Positions 1 to 5,424 of a DNA stretch of 5,424 nucleotides are shown one piece after another. Positions within the stretch are counted from its first letter, which is position 1. Every line of letters starts with the position of its first letter. Below the pieces are notes generated by a model. It worked only from the letters and a program-made list of their open reading frames with translations. It had not been told where the DNA came from and made no database searches. Made by a program: the position numbers and the translations under genes. The stretch is from Gemmatimonadales bacterium (lineage in GTDB: Bacteria > Gemmatimonadota > Gemmatimonadetes > Gemmatimonadales > GWC2-71-9): positions 1 to 5,424 of the forward strand of contig SPDF01000138.1 in NCBI GenBank assembly GCA_004525055.1. The letters run 5' to 3'.

Positions 1-300
1 CTCCGCCTGCAGTGTCCGTCGGGCCTCGTCGCTCAGCGGGGAGAGGTGCATCAGGCTGTCCACGTACACCCGGTACGCAAGATCGGTCGGGATGCGGCCC
101 GCCGAGGTGTGGGGGTGGTACAGCAACCCCTGATCCTCGAGCTCGCTCATGATGTTCCGCACGGTGGCCGACGATACGCCGAGCCCGAACCTCTGCGCGA
201 CGGTACGGCTGCCGGCAGGCTCCGCCGTCTCGATATAGGTCTGGATGAACGCCTCGAGGACGTGCAGCTGACGGGAGGAGAGATGCTCGGCAGGTGCCAT
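1..300 (-). CDS. hrcA: Heat-inducible transcription repressor HrcA, N-terminal 100 residues (gene continues beyond the window)
   Basis: HrcA is a dimeric repressor that binds CIRCE operators upstream of groESL and dnaK-type heat-shock operons and is released when GroEL is titrated by unfolded protein. Only the first 100 codons are present. The N-terminal winged-helix domain is clear: residues 31-60 carry the helix-turn-helix, including SSATVRNIMSELEDQGLL, and residues 64-81 carry the HrcA hallmark HTSAGRIPTDLAYRVYVD. The GAF-like and dimerisation regions lie outside the window. The ATG at 298-300 is the first start after an in-frame TAG at 310-312. No Shine-Dalgarno sequence precedes it; the 23 bases upstream are a pyrimidine-rich stretch ending in six C residues. 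The gene begins 13 bases after the hemW stop, so it may be read through from hemW or have its own promoter (see the hexamer at 307-312). No CIRCE inverted repeat is visible in this window. The identification is very secure; where the gene ends is unknown. Confidence 0.95.
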   Translation of the reverse strand, partial: MAPAEHLSSRQLHVLEAFIQTYIETAEPAGSRTVAQRFGLGVSSATVRNIMSELEDQGLLYHPHTSAGRIPTDLAYRVYVDSLMHLSPLSDEARRTLQAE

Positions 301-306
301 GGGGGG

Positions 307-312
307 AATCTA
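307..312 (-). promoter_or_regulatory. Possible -10-like hexamer just upstream of hrcA
   Basis: Read on the minus strand the bases are TAGATT, followed by six C residues and the hrcA ATG. A -10 element at this distance would give a transcript starting at or next to the start codon, which would explain the missing Shine-Dalgarno sequence. No convincing -35 element is visible, because the upstream bases belong to the hemW 3' end. The call rests only on the TAnnTT pattern and spacing, so it is weak. Confidence 0.2.
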
Positions 313-313
313 A

Positions 314-1414
314 TCAGGAGGCGTCGGCGACCAACGCATCGAGCCGGAGCCAGCCCTCGGCGGTCAGCCTGATCTGCCCGCCCTCGGTCAGGGCCCAGCC
401 GGCCGACACCCAGCGCTCCCACACCTCGGCGGCCACAAGCTCGGCGGGAATGCCCGTCGAAGTGCGGAGCCCCAGATAGAGCGCCTCGAGGCGCCGTTGG
501 CTCTCCGTCAATCGCTCCCGGCCAGTGACCGTATCCCGCCCCTCCCCGATCGCGACCTCCCACGCCGCATACTCCCGGATGTTCCACCGACGTTCTCCCC
601 CGGTGCCACTGTGCGCTGAGGGTCCGAGCCCGAGATACGGGGCGCCATTCCAGTAGCCGCTGTTGTGCCGCGCCCGGTGCCCCGGGCGGGCGGCGTTCGA
701 GACCTCGTAATGCTCCCATCCACGCGCCTGGAGCGCTTCGCTCAACCTGAGGAATTCCTGGGCATACTGCCCCTCATCAACGGCGGTGGTCTGCCCCCGC
801 GCGGTCCAATGGCCCAGCGGGGTGTGGGCTTCGACCGTCAAGCCGTAGCAGGAGAGGTGATCGGGCTGGAGCGCAAAGGCCTGCTCGAGATCGGCCTCCC
901 AATCCCGACCGAGTTCGGCCGGGAGTCCGTAGATCAGGTCGAGGGAGAGATCGGCGAACCCGGCGGCGCGGAGGATGCCCACGGCGTCGCGCGCCTGGCC
1001 GGCGGTATGGGTGCGATGCATCCAGCTCAGGACCTCACCCGCAAAGGATTGAACGCCGAGCGATATGCGCGCAAATCCGGCGGCGCGCCACCGCTCGGCG
1101 GCGGCCGGAGTGACATCGTCGGGGTTGGCTTCGAGCGTCACTTCCGCCCTTGGGGCCAGCTCGCGATCCGCAAGGAAACCGTCGAGGATGGAGCTCAGCG
1201 CCGAGGGTTCGAGATGCGACGGAGTGCCGCCACCGAAATACACGGTGTCGAGTTGAGGAGAGCCATCCCACCCCGGATCGGACTGCACCCCTCGCCATTC
1301 CTGCAGCACCGACTGCGCAAAGTGGGTCGAGGGCACGCTCCGGCGCACCGCGATGGAGAAGTCGCAGTAGCTGCAGCGGCGGGCGCAGAACGGGACGTGG
1401 ACGTAGAGATTCAC
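314..1414 (-). CDS. hemW: Radical-SAM family heme chaperone HemW (coproporphyrinogen III oxidase-like)
   Basis: HemW belongs to the radical SAM HemN-like family but acts as a heme-binding chaperone that delivers heme to target proteins, rather than as the oxygen-independent coproporphyrinogen oxidase. The 366-residue product opens with the radical SAM cluster motif C10-x3-C14-x2-C17, followed by Asp-Phe. HemN has a further cysteine two residues after C17, so Phe here points to HemW. Other family marks are FGGGTPS at 60-66 (SAM binding), EVTLEANPDD at 91-100, RISLGVQSF at 116-124, and the C-terminal HNSGYW followed by YLGLGPSAHS. The length is normal for HemW. I chose GTG at 1412-1414 because family members start immediately before the LYVHVPFC segment. 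An in-frame opening continues upstream to a GTG at 1792, but that stretch is antisense-type noise inside dprA. No Shine-Dalgarno sequence is visible before the GTG. The gene lies 37 bases after dprA and 13 bases before hrcA. The hemW-hrcA order is common in many bacterial phyla. Older annotations may call it hemN; I consider that less likely. Confidence 0.93.
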   Translation of the reverse strand: MNLYVHVPFCARRCSYCDFSIAVRRSVPSTHFAQSVLQEWRGVQSDPGWDGSPQLDTVYFGGGTPSHLEPSALSSILDGFLADRELAPRAEVTLEANPDDVTPAAAERWRAAGFARISLGVQSFAGEVLSWMHRTHTAGQARDAVGILRAAGFADLSLDLIYGLPAELGRDWEADLEQAFALQPDHLSCYGLTVEAHTPLGHWTARGQTTAVDEGQYAQEFLRLSEALQARGWEHYEVSNAARPGHRARHNSGYWNGAPYLGLGPSAHSGTGGERRWNIREYAAWEVAIGEGRDTVTGRERLTESQRRLEALYLGLRTSTGIPAELVAAEVWERWVSAGWALTEGGQIRLTAEGWLRLDALVADAS

Positions 1415-1421
1415 AGGTGGA

Positions 1422-1427
1422 AGGGTA
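1422..1427 (-). promoter_or_regulatory. Possible -10-like hexamer before hemW
   Basis: On the minus strand TACCCT, preceded by TG, lies eight bases before the hemW GTG, inside the 37-base gap after dprA. It has the TAnnnT form and about the spacing of a promoter that would give a leaderless or nearly leaderless hemW message. The C-rich core is poor and there is no clear -35. It is recorded mainly because the same arrangement is seen before ansA and hrcA. Confidence 0.12.
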
Positions 1428-1451
1428 CAGCCCGGCGCAGGCCGATGAAAG

Positions 1452-2573
1452 TCAGGCGCGGAGAAACCGCCGGCCGGGCTCCTGGCGTGCGACGCCATAC
1501 ATCTCGAGGGCGGACAAGGCCGGGAGGAGTTCTGCCGCTGGGGCGCCAACCACCTCGATGAGCGCGTCGAGGTGGCGTGGCGTGCGGTCCAGTGTCTGAA
1601 ACACCCGCCGTTCGAAGAGGGTGAGTGGCAGCGCGGGGGGCGGCTCAGCCTTCGCTGCCAGAGTTCCCGTTCCCGCTTTGGTGGGACGCACCTCGGGATA
1701 CGCTGCCAGCAGGTCGTCCGATTCGAGGAAGGGAGTGGCGCCATCCCGGAGCAGCCGATTGGTACCGACGGAGGTCGGGCTGGTGATGGCACCGGGGACC
1801 ACCATCACGTCGCGGCCCTGGGAGAGTGCTGCGTCCACGGTGATCAGGGTCCCCGAGCCGGAGGCCGCCTCGACTACGACCGTCACGCGAGCCAGCCCAC
1901 TGATGAGGCGATTCCGCCGTTGGAAGCTCCCCGCATTGGGCCGATTGCCTGGCGGGAACTCGGTGAGGAGTAGCCCTTCGCGCCGCATTCGCTCGTATAG
2001 CCCCCGATTCGCCGCCGGATAGATCACCCCGAACCCGTTTCCCAGGACACCGATGGTGTCGCCAGCGTAGTCGAGCGCGGCCAGGTGCGCTACGGCGTCG
2101 AGTCCGCGGGCCATTCCACTGACGACGCACAGCCCGCGCCCAACCGCGGCCTGCACGATCAGACGGCACGCGTCGCTGCCGTAGGTGGAGTGGTTTCGGC
2201 TCCCGACCACGGCGACCGCCAGGCGGTCGAGGAGTTCGAGGCGCCCAAGCGCGAAGAGCACCCCGGGCGGTTCCGGGATATTCACGAGAATGGACGGATA
2301 GGCGGCATCGCCGGGGACAAGGCAGGTCCCGCCGTGTGATTCGACCTCCCGCATCACCCGTTCCCCCTGGGCAACGGAGGTTGTCTTGATGGCTGTCGCG
2401 CAGGGGTTGGAAATCCCGGGCAAGGCACGTAAAAACTCGAACGGCGCCGAGAGGGCGCCGTAGGCAGTCGAGCAGGCCGTGAGGAGGGTGGTGCGTCGGG
2501 CGTGGCCGACTCCGTTCACCAGGCCCAGCGCCACCATCGCGGCGCGCTCCTGGTCCGAGGGAGGGGCAGTCAC
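1452..2573 (-). CDS. dprA: DNA-processing protein DprA (Smf family)
   Basis: DprA binds incoming single-stranded DNA in the cytoplasm and loads RecA during natural transformation; it is also widely kept in bacteria not known to be competent. The 373-residue protein has an N-terminal SAM/HhH-like part (about 10-65, with LVNGVGHARR). The Rossmann-fold DprA core (about 90-290) shows AVVGSRNHSTYGSDA at 121-135, VSGMARGLDAVAHLAAL at 151-167, IGVLGNGFGVIYPAAN at 174-189, RRNRLISGL at 219-227, a GSGTLIT stretch around 238-245 and VVPGAITSPTSVGTNRLL at 258-275. A proline/alanine-rich linker (about 295-316) leads to the C-terminal winged helix typical of DprA (about 317-373). The start is a GTG overlapping the obg stop in a GTGA arrangement, which implies translational coupling. 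A GAGGA lies 12 bases upstream, rather far for an efficient ribosome binding site. The usual FPxRNR motif reads FQRRNR (217-222), a mild deviation. No com genes are in the window, so competence cannot be inferred from this gene alone. Confidence 0.95.
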   Translation of the reverse strand: MTAPPSDQERAAMVALGLVNGVGHARRTTLLTACSTAYGALSAPFEFLRALPGISNPCATAIKTTSVAQGERVMREVESHGGTCLVPGDAAYPSILVNIPEPPGVLFALGRLELLDRLAVAVVGSRNHSTYGSDACRLIVQAAVGRGLCVVSGMARGLDAVAHLAALDYAGDTIGVLGNGFGVIYPAANRGLYERMRREGLLLTEFPPGNRPNAGSFQRRNRLISGLARVTVVVEAASGSGTLITVDAALSQGRDVMVVPGAITSPTSVGTNRLLRDGATPFLESDDLLAAYPEVRPTKAGTGTLAAKAEPPPALPLTLFERRVFQTLDRTPRHLDALIEVVGAPAAELLPALSALEMYGVARQEPGRRFLRA

Positions 2574-3595
2574 TCGGGGGCCCAGTCCTCGGTGGCCGGA
2601 GGAGGTTCGTTCGCCTTGGCCTCCGCCACGAATCGGAAGAAGTACTCCTTGAGTTCCTCGAGCCCGGCGCCGGAGGCACTCGATATCGCGAGCTGACGGT
2701 CTGCGCCCGGCGCATCGATCGTCGGGACCTCGTCTCCCTCCGGCAACAGATCCCGCTTGCTCAACACCACGACGTGCGGCCGTTCCGCCAGGGTGCCGGA
2801 GTACTGCTGCACCTCGGCGCGGAGTTGATCGTAGACCGCTTGCGGGTCCGGTGCATCAAGGGGAATCATGAACGCGAGCACGCGCGTACGCTCCACGTGC
2901 TGCAGGAACTTGAGGCCCAGGCCCTTTCCCTCGTGGGCCCCCTCGATGATGCCGGGGATGTCGGCGATCACGAAGGTGCGGGATCCGGAAAGCTGCACCA
3001 CCCCGAGATTCGGCTCGAGGGTTGTGAAGGGATAGTCGGCGATCTTGGGCCGCGCCGCGCTGACCACGGAGAGGAGGGTGGACTTGCCGGCGTTGGGCTC
3101 ACCGACCAGTCCGACATCGGCGATGAGCTTGAGCACCAGTTCGATGTCCCGCTCTTGCCCCTCCTCACCCGGCTCCCACTCTCGCGGTGCCTGGTGGGTC
3201 GACGTGGTAAATCGTGCGTTGCCGCGTCCGCCCCGCCCGCCTCGCGCCACCCGGAAGACATCGCCGTCGAGCAAGATCTCGGCGATGACTTCCCCGGATT
3301 CGACGTCGCGGACCACGGTGCCGGGAGGCACCGGCATGTAGATGTCGTCGGCGGAGGCGCCGGTCATGTTCTTCCCCTTGCCGTGCTCGCCTCGGCCCGC
3401 CTTCCAGATGGTGCGGTACCGGTAGTCCAGCAGGGTGGCGAGGTTCGAGTCGCCCCGGATAAATACATGGCCGCCATGCCCGCCGTCGCCGCCGTCAGGT
3501 CCGCCTTTCGGCTTGAACTTGAAGCGCGCGAACGAGGAGACACCCGACCCACCGGTGCCGGCGATGGCCTTCACGACTGCACGATCGATAAACAT
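2570..3595 (-). CDS. obgE: Obg family GTPase (ObgE/CgtA), 50S ribosome assembly
   Basis: Obg is an essential GTPase in most bacteria. It binds the 50S subunit late in assembly and links growth to ppGpp and stress signalling. The 341-residue protein has the glycine-rich Obg fold (about 1-157), including GGPDGGDGGHGGHVFIRGD at 31-49 and RVARGGRGGRGNARF at 115-129. The GTPase domain follows: G1/P-loop GEPNAGKST at 165-173, G2 region YPFTTLEPNLGVV at 188-200, G3 DIPG at 212-215, and a G5-like SSASGAGL at 305-312. The G4 motif reads SKRD (279-282) instead of the usual NKxD. The long C-terminal OCT domain of some Obg proteins is absent; the chain ends in a short acidic, proline-containing tail. The ATG at 3593-3595 fits the family N-terminus and has the best ribosome binding site in the window. 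Its first base is the last base of the upstream gene's stop, and its end overlaps dprA by four bases, so it is probably translated in a coupled chain. Confidence 0.97.
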   Translation of the reverse strand: MFIDRAVVKAIAGTGGSGVSSFARFKFKPKGGPDGGDGGHGGHVFIRGDSNLATLLDYRYRTIWKAGRGEHGKGKNMTGASADDIYMPVPPGTVVRDVESGEVIAEILLDGDVFRVARGGRGGRGNARFTTSTHQAPREWEPGEEGQERDIELVLKLIADVGLVGEPNAGKSTLLSVVSAARPKIADYPFTTLEPNLGVVQLSGSRTFVIADIPGIIEGAHEGKGLGLKFLQHVERTRVLAFMIPLDAPDPQAVYDQLRAEVQQYSGTLAERPHVVVLSKRDLLPEGDEVPTIDAPGADRQLAISSASGAGLEELKEYFFRFVAEAKANEPPPATEDWAPE

Positions 3596-4236
3596 CAGCT
3601 CTCCTCACTCCACCCGGCGCGTACTGCCACCCAGAACTTCTCAATTTCTGTCCACTCCTCGACCGCGAGGAAGGGCCGAGCCACAGACAGCGTCGCCTGC
3701 ACCTGATCAAGGGTGGCCCCCCCGTGCAGCGCCCCACGCACATGCGAATGCAGCTGTCGATGAGTGCGCAGCACCGCCGTCTGCGCAACGGTGCAGAGCT
3801 CCCGCCGCATGAGGTCCAGTCCGGGGCGCCCGAGCGTCCGGCCATACCCTTCGACCAGCATCCAGCGATCGACGGCGGGGTGCAGGTCGCGCACATTGCG
3901 GCGCAACTTCGCATAGTTGCCGCCGTACACCGTCGAACAGGTCTCCACACCCCGCGCTTCCCAGTCGGCGAGCCGCGCATACTCCGCATCGGTGTCCGAG
4001 TCCGGGGCGGGAATACCACTCACGCTACGCCAGACACCAAATGCGATCAGTGCCCGAGGATACCCCACCATCAGGATCGACTGGAGGAGCAGTTCTTCGA
4101 CCCAGGTCGGATCGACCCGAGCCTCCAGCGCCGCAGCCGCGCTGCGCGTCAGCGATGGTTCATCTCCCGCCGCCACCGCAGCGGCGAGATGAATGAGGGC
4201 GACGGTCTGGGCGTCAAGGGCGGAATTGTCTGGCAT
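3595..4236 (-). CDS. Carboxymuconolactone decarboxylase/AhpD-fold family protein, function unknown
   Basis: This 213-residue, mostly helical protein resembles the carboxymuconolactone decarboxylase (CMD) family, which shares its fold with the peroxidase partner AhpD. The clearest match is residues 137-190: RPGLD, then RELCTV (145-150), then a QLHSHVRGALHGGAT segment (161-175) that matches the common CMD pattern RELVTLA...LxxHxRGAL. The first half (about 11-70, with VEELLLQSILMVGYPRALIAF) looks like a second, degenerate copy of the same helical unit, so the protein may be an internally duplicated AhpD fold. The catalytic CxxC of AhpD-type peroxidases is missing; the cysteines at 100 and 148 stand alone. 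I therefore do not call a peroxidase or a decarboxylase. No signal peptide or membrane segment is visible, so it should be cytoplasmic. The ATG at 4234-4236 lies 14 bases after the ansA stop and has no evident Shine-Dalgarno sequence. The stop shares one base with the obg start (TGATG), which places it in the same transcription unit as obg. Confidence 0.8.
   Translation of the reverse strand: MPDNSALDAQTVALIHLAAAVAAGDEPSLTRSAAAALEARVDPTWVEELLLQSILMVGYPRALIAFGVWRSVSGIPAPDSDTDAEYARLADWEARGVETCSTVYGGNYAKLRRNVRDLHPAVDRWMLVEGYGRTLGRPGLDLMRRELCTVAQTAVLRTHRQLHSHVRGALHGGATLDQVQATLSVARPFLAVEEWTEIEKFWVAVRAGWSEES
3601..3606 (-). promoter_or_regulatory. Shine-Dalgarno sequence of obg
   Basis: On the minus strand GAGGAG lies five bases before the obg ATG and inside the last codons of the upstream AhpD-fold gene. 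It supports the chosen obg start. It is the only strong ribosome binding site I see in the window, in contrast to hrcA, hemW, the AhpD-fold gene and ansA. Confidence 0.75.
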
Positions 4237-4250
4237 CAGGATAACCGGGC

Positions 4251-5288
4251 TCAGGGACTCGCTGGCATCGTAGGGGCGCCAGCCGTGTCATGAAACCGCA
4301 GGTCGCCGGCGGCGAGGAGCGAGCCGGTCCGTTCCTTCCTTGTATTCAGGATCACCGGTTCGACGTAGCGCGCGAGCGCCGCAAGTGGCAATGCTGCTCC
4401 GGATCCAGTTGCCAGGCGCGCCAGGACACCGAGCAGGGCCACTTGCGCGCTTCGCATGTCGCCGTCGGCCACCTTGAGGGTGAGGCCGAGCCCGAGCTCT
4501 GGCCAGGCAGCGCTGTAGACCCCGTCGGCGCCAATCTTGGCGATGACCCGGCCCTCTGTCTCGCGGATCAGGTCGGTGCAAAGCCGCCCAGTGCCACCTA
4601 CCAGTTCTGGGTGCTGCTGCATCGCGTTCCGGACTCGGATCGCGGCCGGTTCCTCGCTCGTCCCGAAGCGGGCATAGGCGAGAGCCATGGCACGGAGCGG
4701 CATCGCAAAGCAGACAGTCGTACATCCATCGACACCCAATATGATCGATTCGCGGGGGACGCCGCTCCAGCGGGCCACCTCGTGGAGGATGCGGTCCTGG
4801 GCGCGATGGCCGGCGCGTTCATAGCCGGCGATCGGCCAGCCGTGATGCCGTGCAAGAGCCAGCATGCCGCTGTGCTTCCCCGAGCAGTTGCTCCAGGCAG
4901 GGGTGACGTCCAACCCGGATCGGAGCGCGTGCTCGTGGACAGCAGTCGAGAGTGGTGGATGCGGGCCGCATGCCAGGTCTGCCTCGGTACATCCGATGGC
5001 GGCGAGCATCCGGCGGGCGAGTTCCACCTGTTCCGGTTCGCTGGAATGAGAGGCGCAGGCCAGCGCGATGGCGTCTGGGCCGAGGCCAAAGTGGTCCGCG
5101 GCACCGTCCGCGACCATCGGCAATGCCTGGAACGGCTTGGCCGCCGAGCGCCAGTACGTCACCAAGTCCGGGTCCCCAGCAGAGGCGCGGAGCGTACCCG
5201 AAGGGTCAACCACGGCGAGTGACACGGCGTGGATCGACTCGACGAGGTCGCCACGGGTGGATTCGACGCGGAAGGTGGTGTTCGACAT
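4251..5288 (-). CDS. ansA: L-asparaginase type II of the Rhizobium etli AnsA-like family (Asparaginase_II fold)
   Basis: The product is expected to hydrolyse L-asparagine to aspartate and ammonia. It belongs to the family of the R. etli inducible asparaginase, which is unrelated to the E. coli AnsA/AnsB enzymes and has a penicillin-binding-protein-like fold. The 345-residue chain shows the serine/lysine motif RSAAKPFQALP with S48 and K51, CASHSSE with S80 (78-84), WSNCSGKHSGM with C135 and K138 (132-141), and GVDGCT with C189. From memory, these match, even in numbering, the Ser48-Lys51 tandem, Ser80 and the zinc ligands Cys135, Lys138 and Cys189 of the R. etli enzyme. K251 in KIGADGVYS is the likely second catalytic lysine. 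There is no signal peptide, so it is cytoplasmic. I chose the ATG at 5286-5288 because the family begins here and the catalytic numbering then agrees. The frame stays open upstream, with a GTG at 5385-5387, but that extension is a proline/arginine-rich stretch unlike a conserved domain. No Shine-Dalgarno sequence precedes the ATG. It is the first gene of the six-gene run. Confidence 0.88.
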   Translation of the reverse strand: MSNTTFRVESTRGDLVESIHAVSLAVVDPSGTLRASAGDPDLVTYWRSAAKPFQALPMVADGAADHFGLGPDAIALACASHSSEPEQVELARRMLAAIGCTEADLACGPHPPLSTAVHEHALRSGLDVTPAWSNCSGKHSGMLALARHHGWPIAGYERAGHRAQDRILHEVARWSGVPRESIILGVDGCTTVCFAMPLRAMALAYARFGTSEEPAAIRVRNAMQQHPELVGGTGRLCTDLIRETEGRVIAKIGADGVYSAAWPELGLGLTLKVADGDMRSAQVALLGVLARLATGSGAALPLAALARYVEPVILNTRKERTGSLLAAGDLRFHDTAGAPTMPASP

Positions 5289-5424
5289 GGGGGTCAAAGA
5301 TAGTGGAGCGGGACGCCGACGGGGTTGGGTGGTCCCCTTCCCCTTTGCCCGCGCTGAACACACGTTTCCGGGGTCCTGAGTTTCCACGCCTTCGAGGATC
5401 TGCCGTGCGCCCCAGCTCTCCCCC
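5289..5424. other. Leader region upstream of the asparaginase gene, running to the window edge
   Basis: No gene is convincing in these 136 bases. One minus-strand frame is continuous with ansA and open to the edge. Another minus-strand frame is open until a TGA at 5294-5296, and a 30-codon plus-strand frame starts at 5286. All give low-complexity Gly/Pro/Arg-rich peptides without recognisable motifs. The stretch holds the promoter candidate at 5295-5302. I see no strong hairpin with a T-run and no CIRCE operator. It could include the end of an upstream minus-strand gene, which cannot be decided from this window. Confidence 0.4.
5295..5302 (-). promoter_or_regulatory. Candidate promoter element directly upstream of the asparaginase start
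   Basis: The minus strand reads TATCTTTG, then ACCCCC, then the ATG. It can be read either as a TATCTT -10 hexamer or as the TAnnTTTG -7 element known from Bacteroidota. Either way the transcript would begin within a few bases of the ATG, consistent with the missing Shine-Dalgarno sequence. I see no good -35 (TTGACA) or -33 (TTG) box at the expected distance; the upstream sequence there is GC-rich. It is one of the few A/T-rich spots in the non-coding leader, which favours it, but the evidence is one short motif. Confidence 0.3.

Noticed and set aside
1415..1451. Possible terminator hairpin in the dprA-hemW gap (GCCTGCGCCGGGC on the minus strand)
   Set aside because: The stem is only about three base pairs and no T-run follows, so termination here is not supported.
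665..1561. A 298-codon open frame on the plus strand
   Set aside because: It lies antisense to hemW and the end of dprA, both of which carry clear family motifs. The translation is Gly/Arg-rich without recognisable domains, as expected for the opposite strand of GC-rich coding DNA.
3220..3250. Repeat-like G/C-rich run
   Set aside because: It encodes the glycine/arginine-rich loop of the Obg fold (GGRGGRG), so the apparent repetition is explained by the protein.
2774..3706. A 310-codon open frame on the plus strand opposite obg
   Set aside because: It mirrors the obg gene and has no recognisable motif; the open frame follows from G/C bias at third codon positions.
4290..5222. A 310-codon open frame on the plus strand opposite the asparaginase
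   Set aside because: It is antisense to a gene with all its catalytic motifs in place and shows no domain of its own.
1..5424. Search for a CIRCE operator, given the presence of hrcA
   Set aside because: No TTAGCACTC/GAGTGCTAA-type inverted repeat was found by eye in the intergenic stretches; the operators probably lie elsewhere.

Overview
This window is an ordinary, densely packed piece of a GC-rich bacterial chromosome. By eye it is roughly two thirds G+C. All six genes lie on the minus strand, so transcription runs from high to low coordinates. I see no mobile element, CRISPR array, tRNA or rRNA, and no sign of horizontal transfer. The strong G/C bias makes many long open frames antisense to the real genes; I treat these as shadows. 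The taxon cannot be read directly. High GC, weak Shine-Dalgarno use and a TAnnTTTG-type promoter candidate would suit Gemmatimonadota or a relative, but this is an inference of modest confidence.

In transcription order the layout is as follows. A leader of about 136 bases (5289-5424) holds a promoter candidate next to the first start codon. Next is a type II (Rhizobium etli AnsA-like) L-asparaginase (4251-5288). After a 14-base gap comes a carboxymuconolactone decarboxylase/AhpD-fold protein (3595-4236). Its stop shares one base with the start of the ribosome-assembly GTPase Obg (2570-3595). Obg overlaps dprA, the DNA-processing/competence gene (1452-2573), by four bases (GTGA). After 37 bases comes hemW, a radical-SAM family heme chaperone (314-1414). 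After 13 more bases comes the start of hrcA, the heat-shock repressor (1-300), which runs out of the window.

The tight spacing and the two stop/start overlaps suggest one operon or a chain of coupled genes. The functions do not form one pathway. Obg, DprA, HemW and HrcA are housekeeping and stress genes (ribosome maturation, uptake or recombination of single-stranded DNA, heme trafficking, heat-shock control). The two upstream genes are an amide hydrolase and an AhpD-fold protein of unknown reaction.

I did not find a new biological system. The points most worth a second look are: start codons without Shine-Dalgarno sequences but with TA-rich hexamers almost touching them; the AhpD-fold protein that lacks the CxxC active site; and a serine in place of asparagine in the Obg G4 motif.
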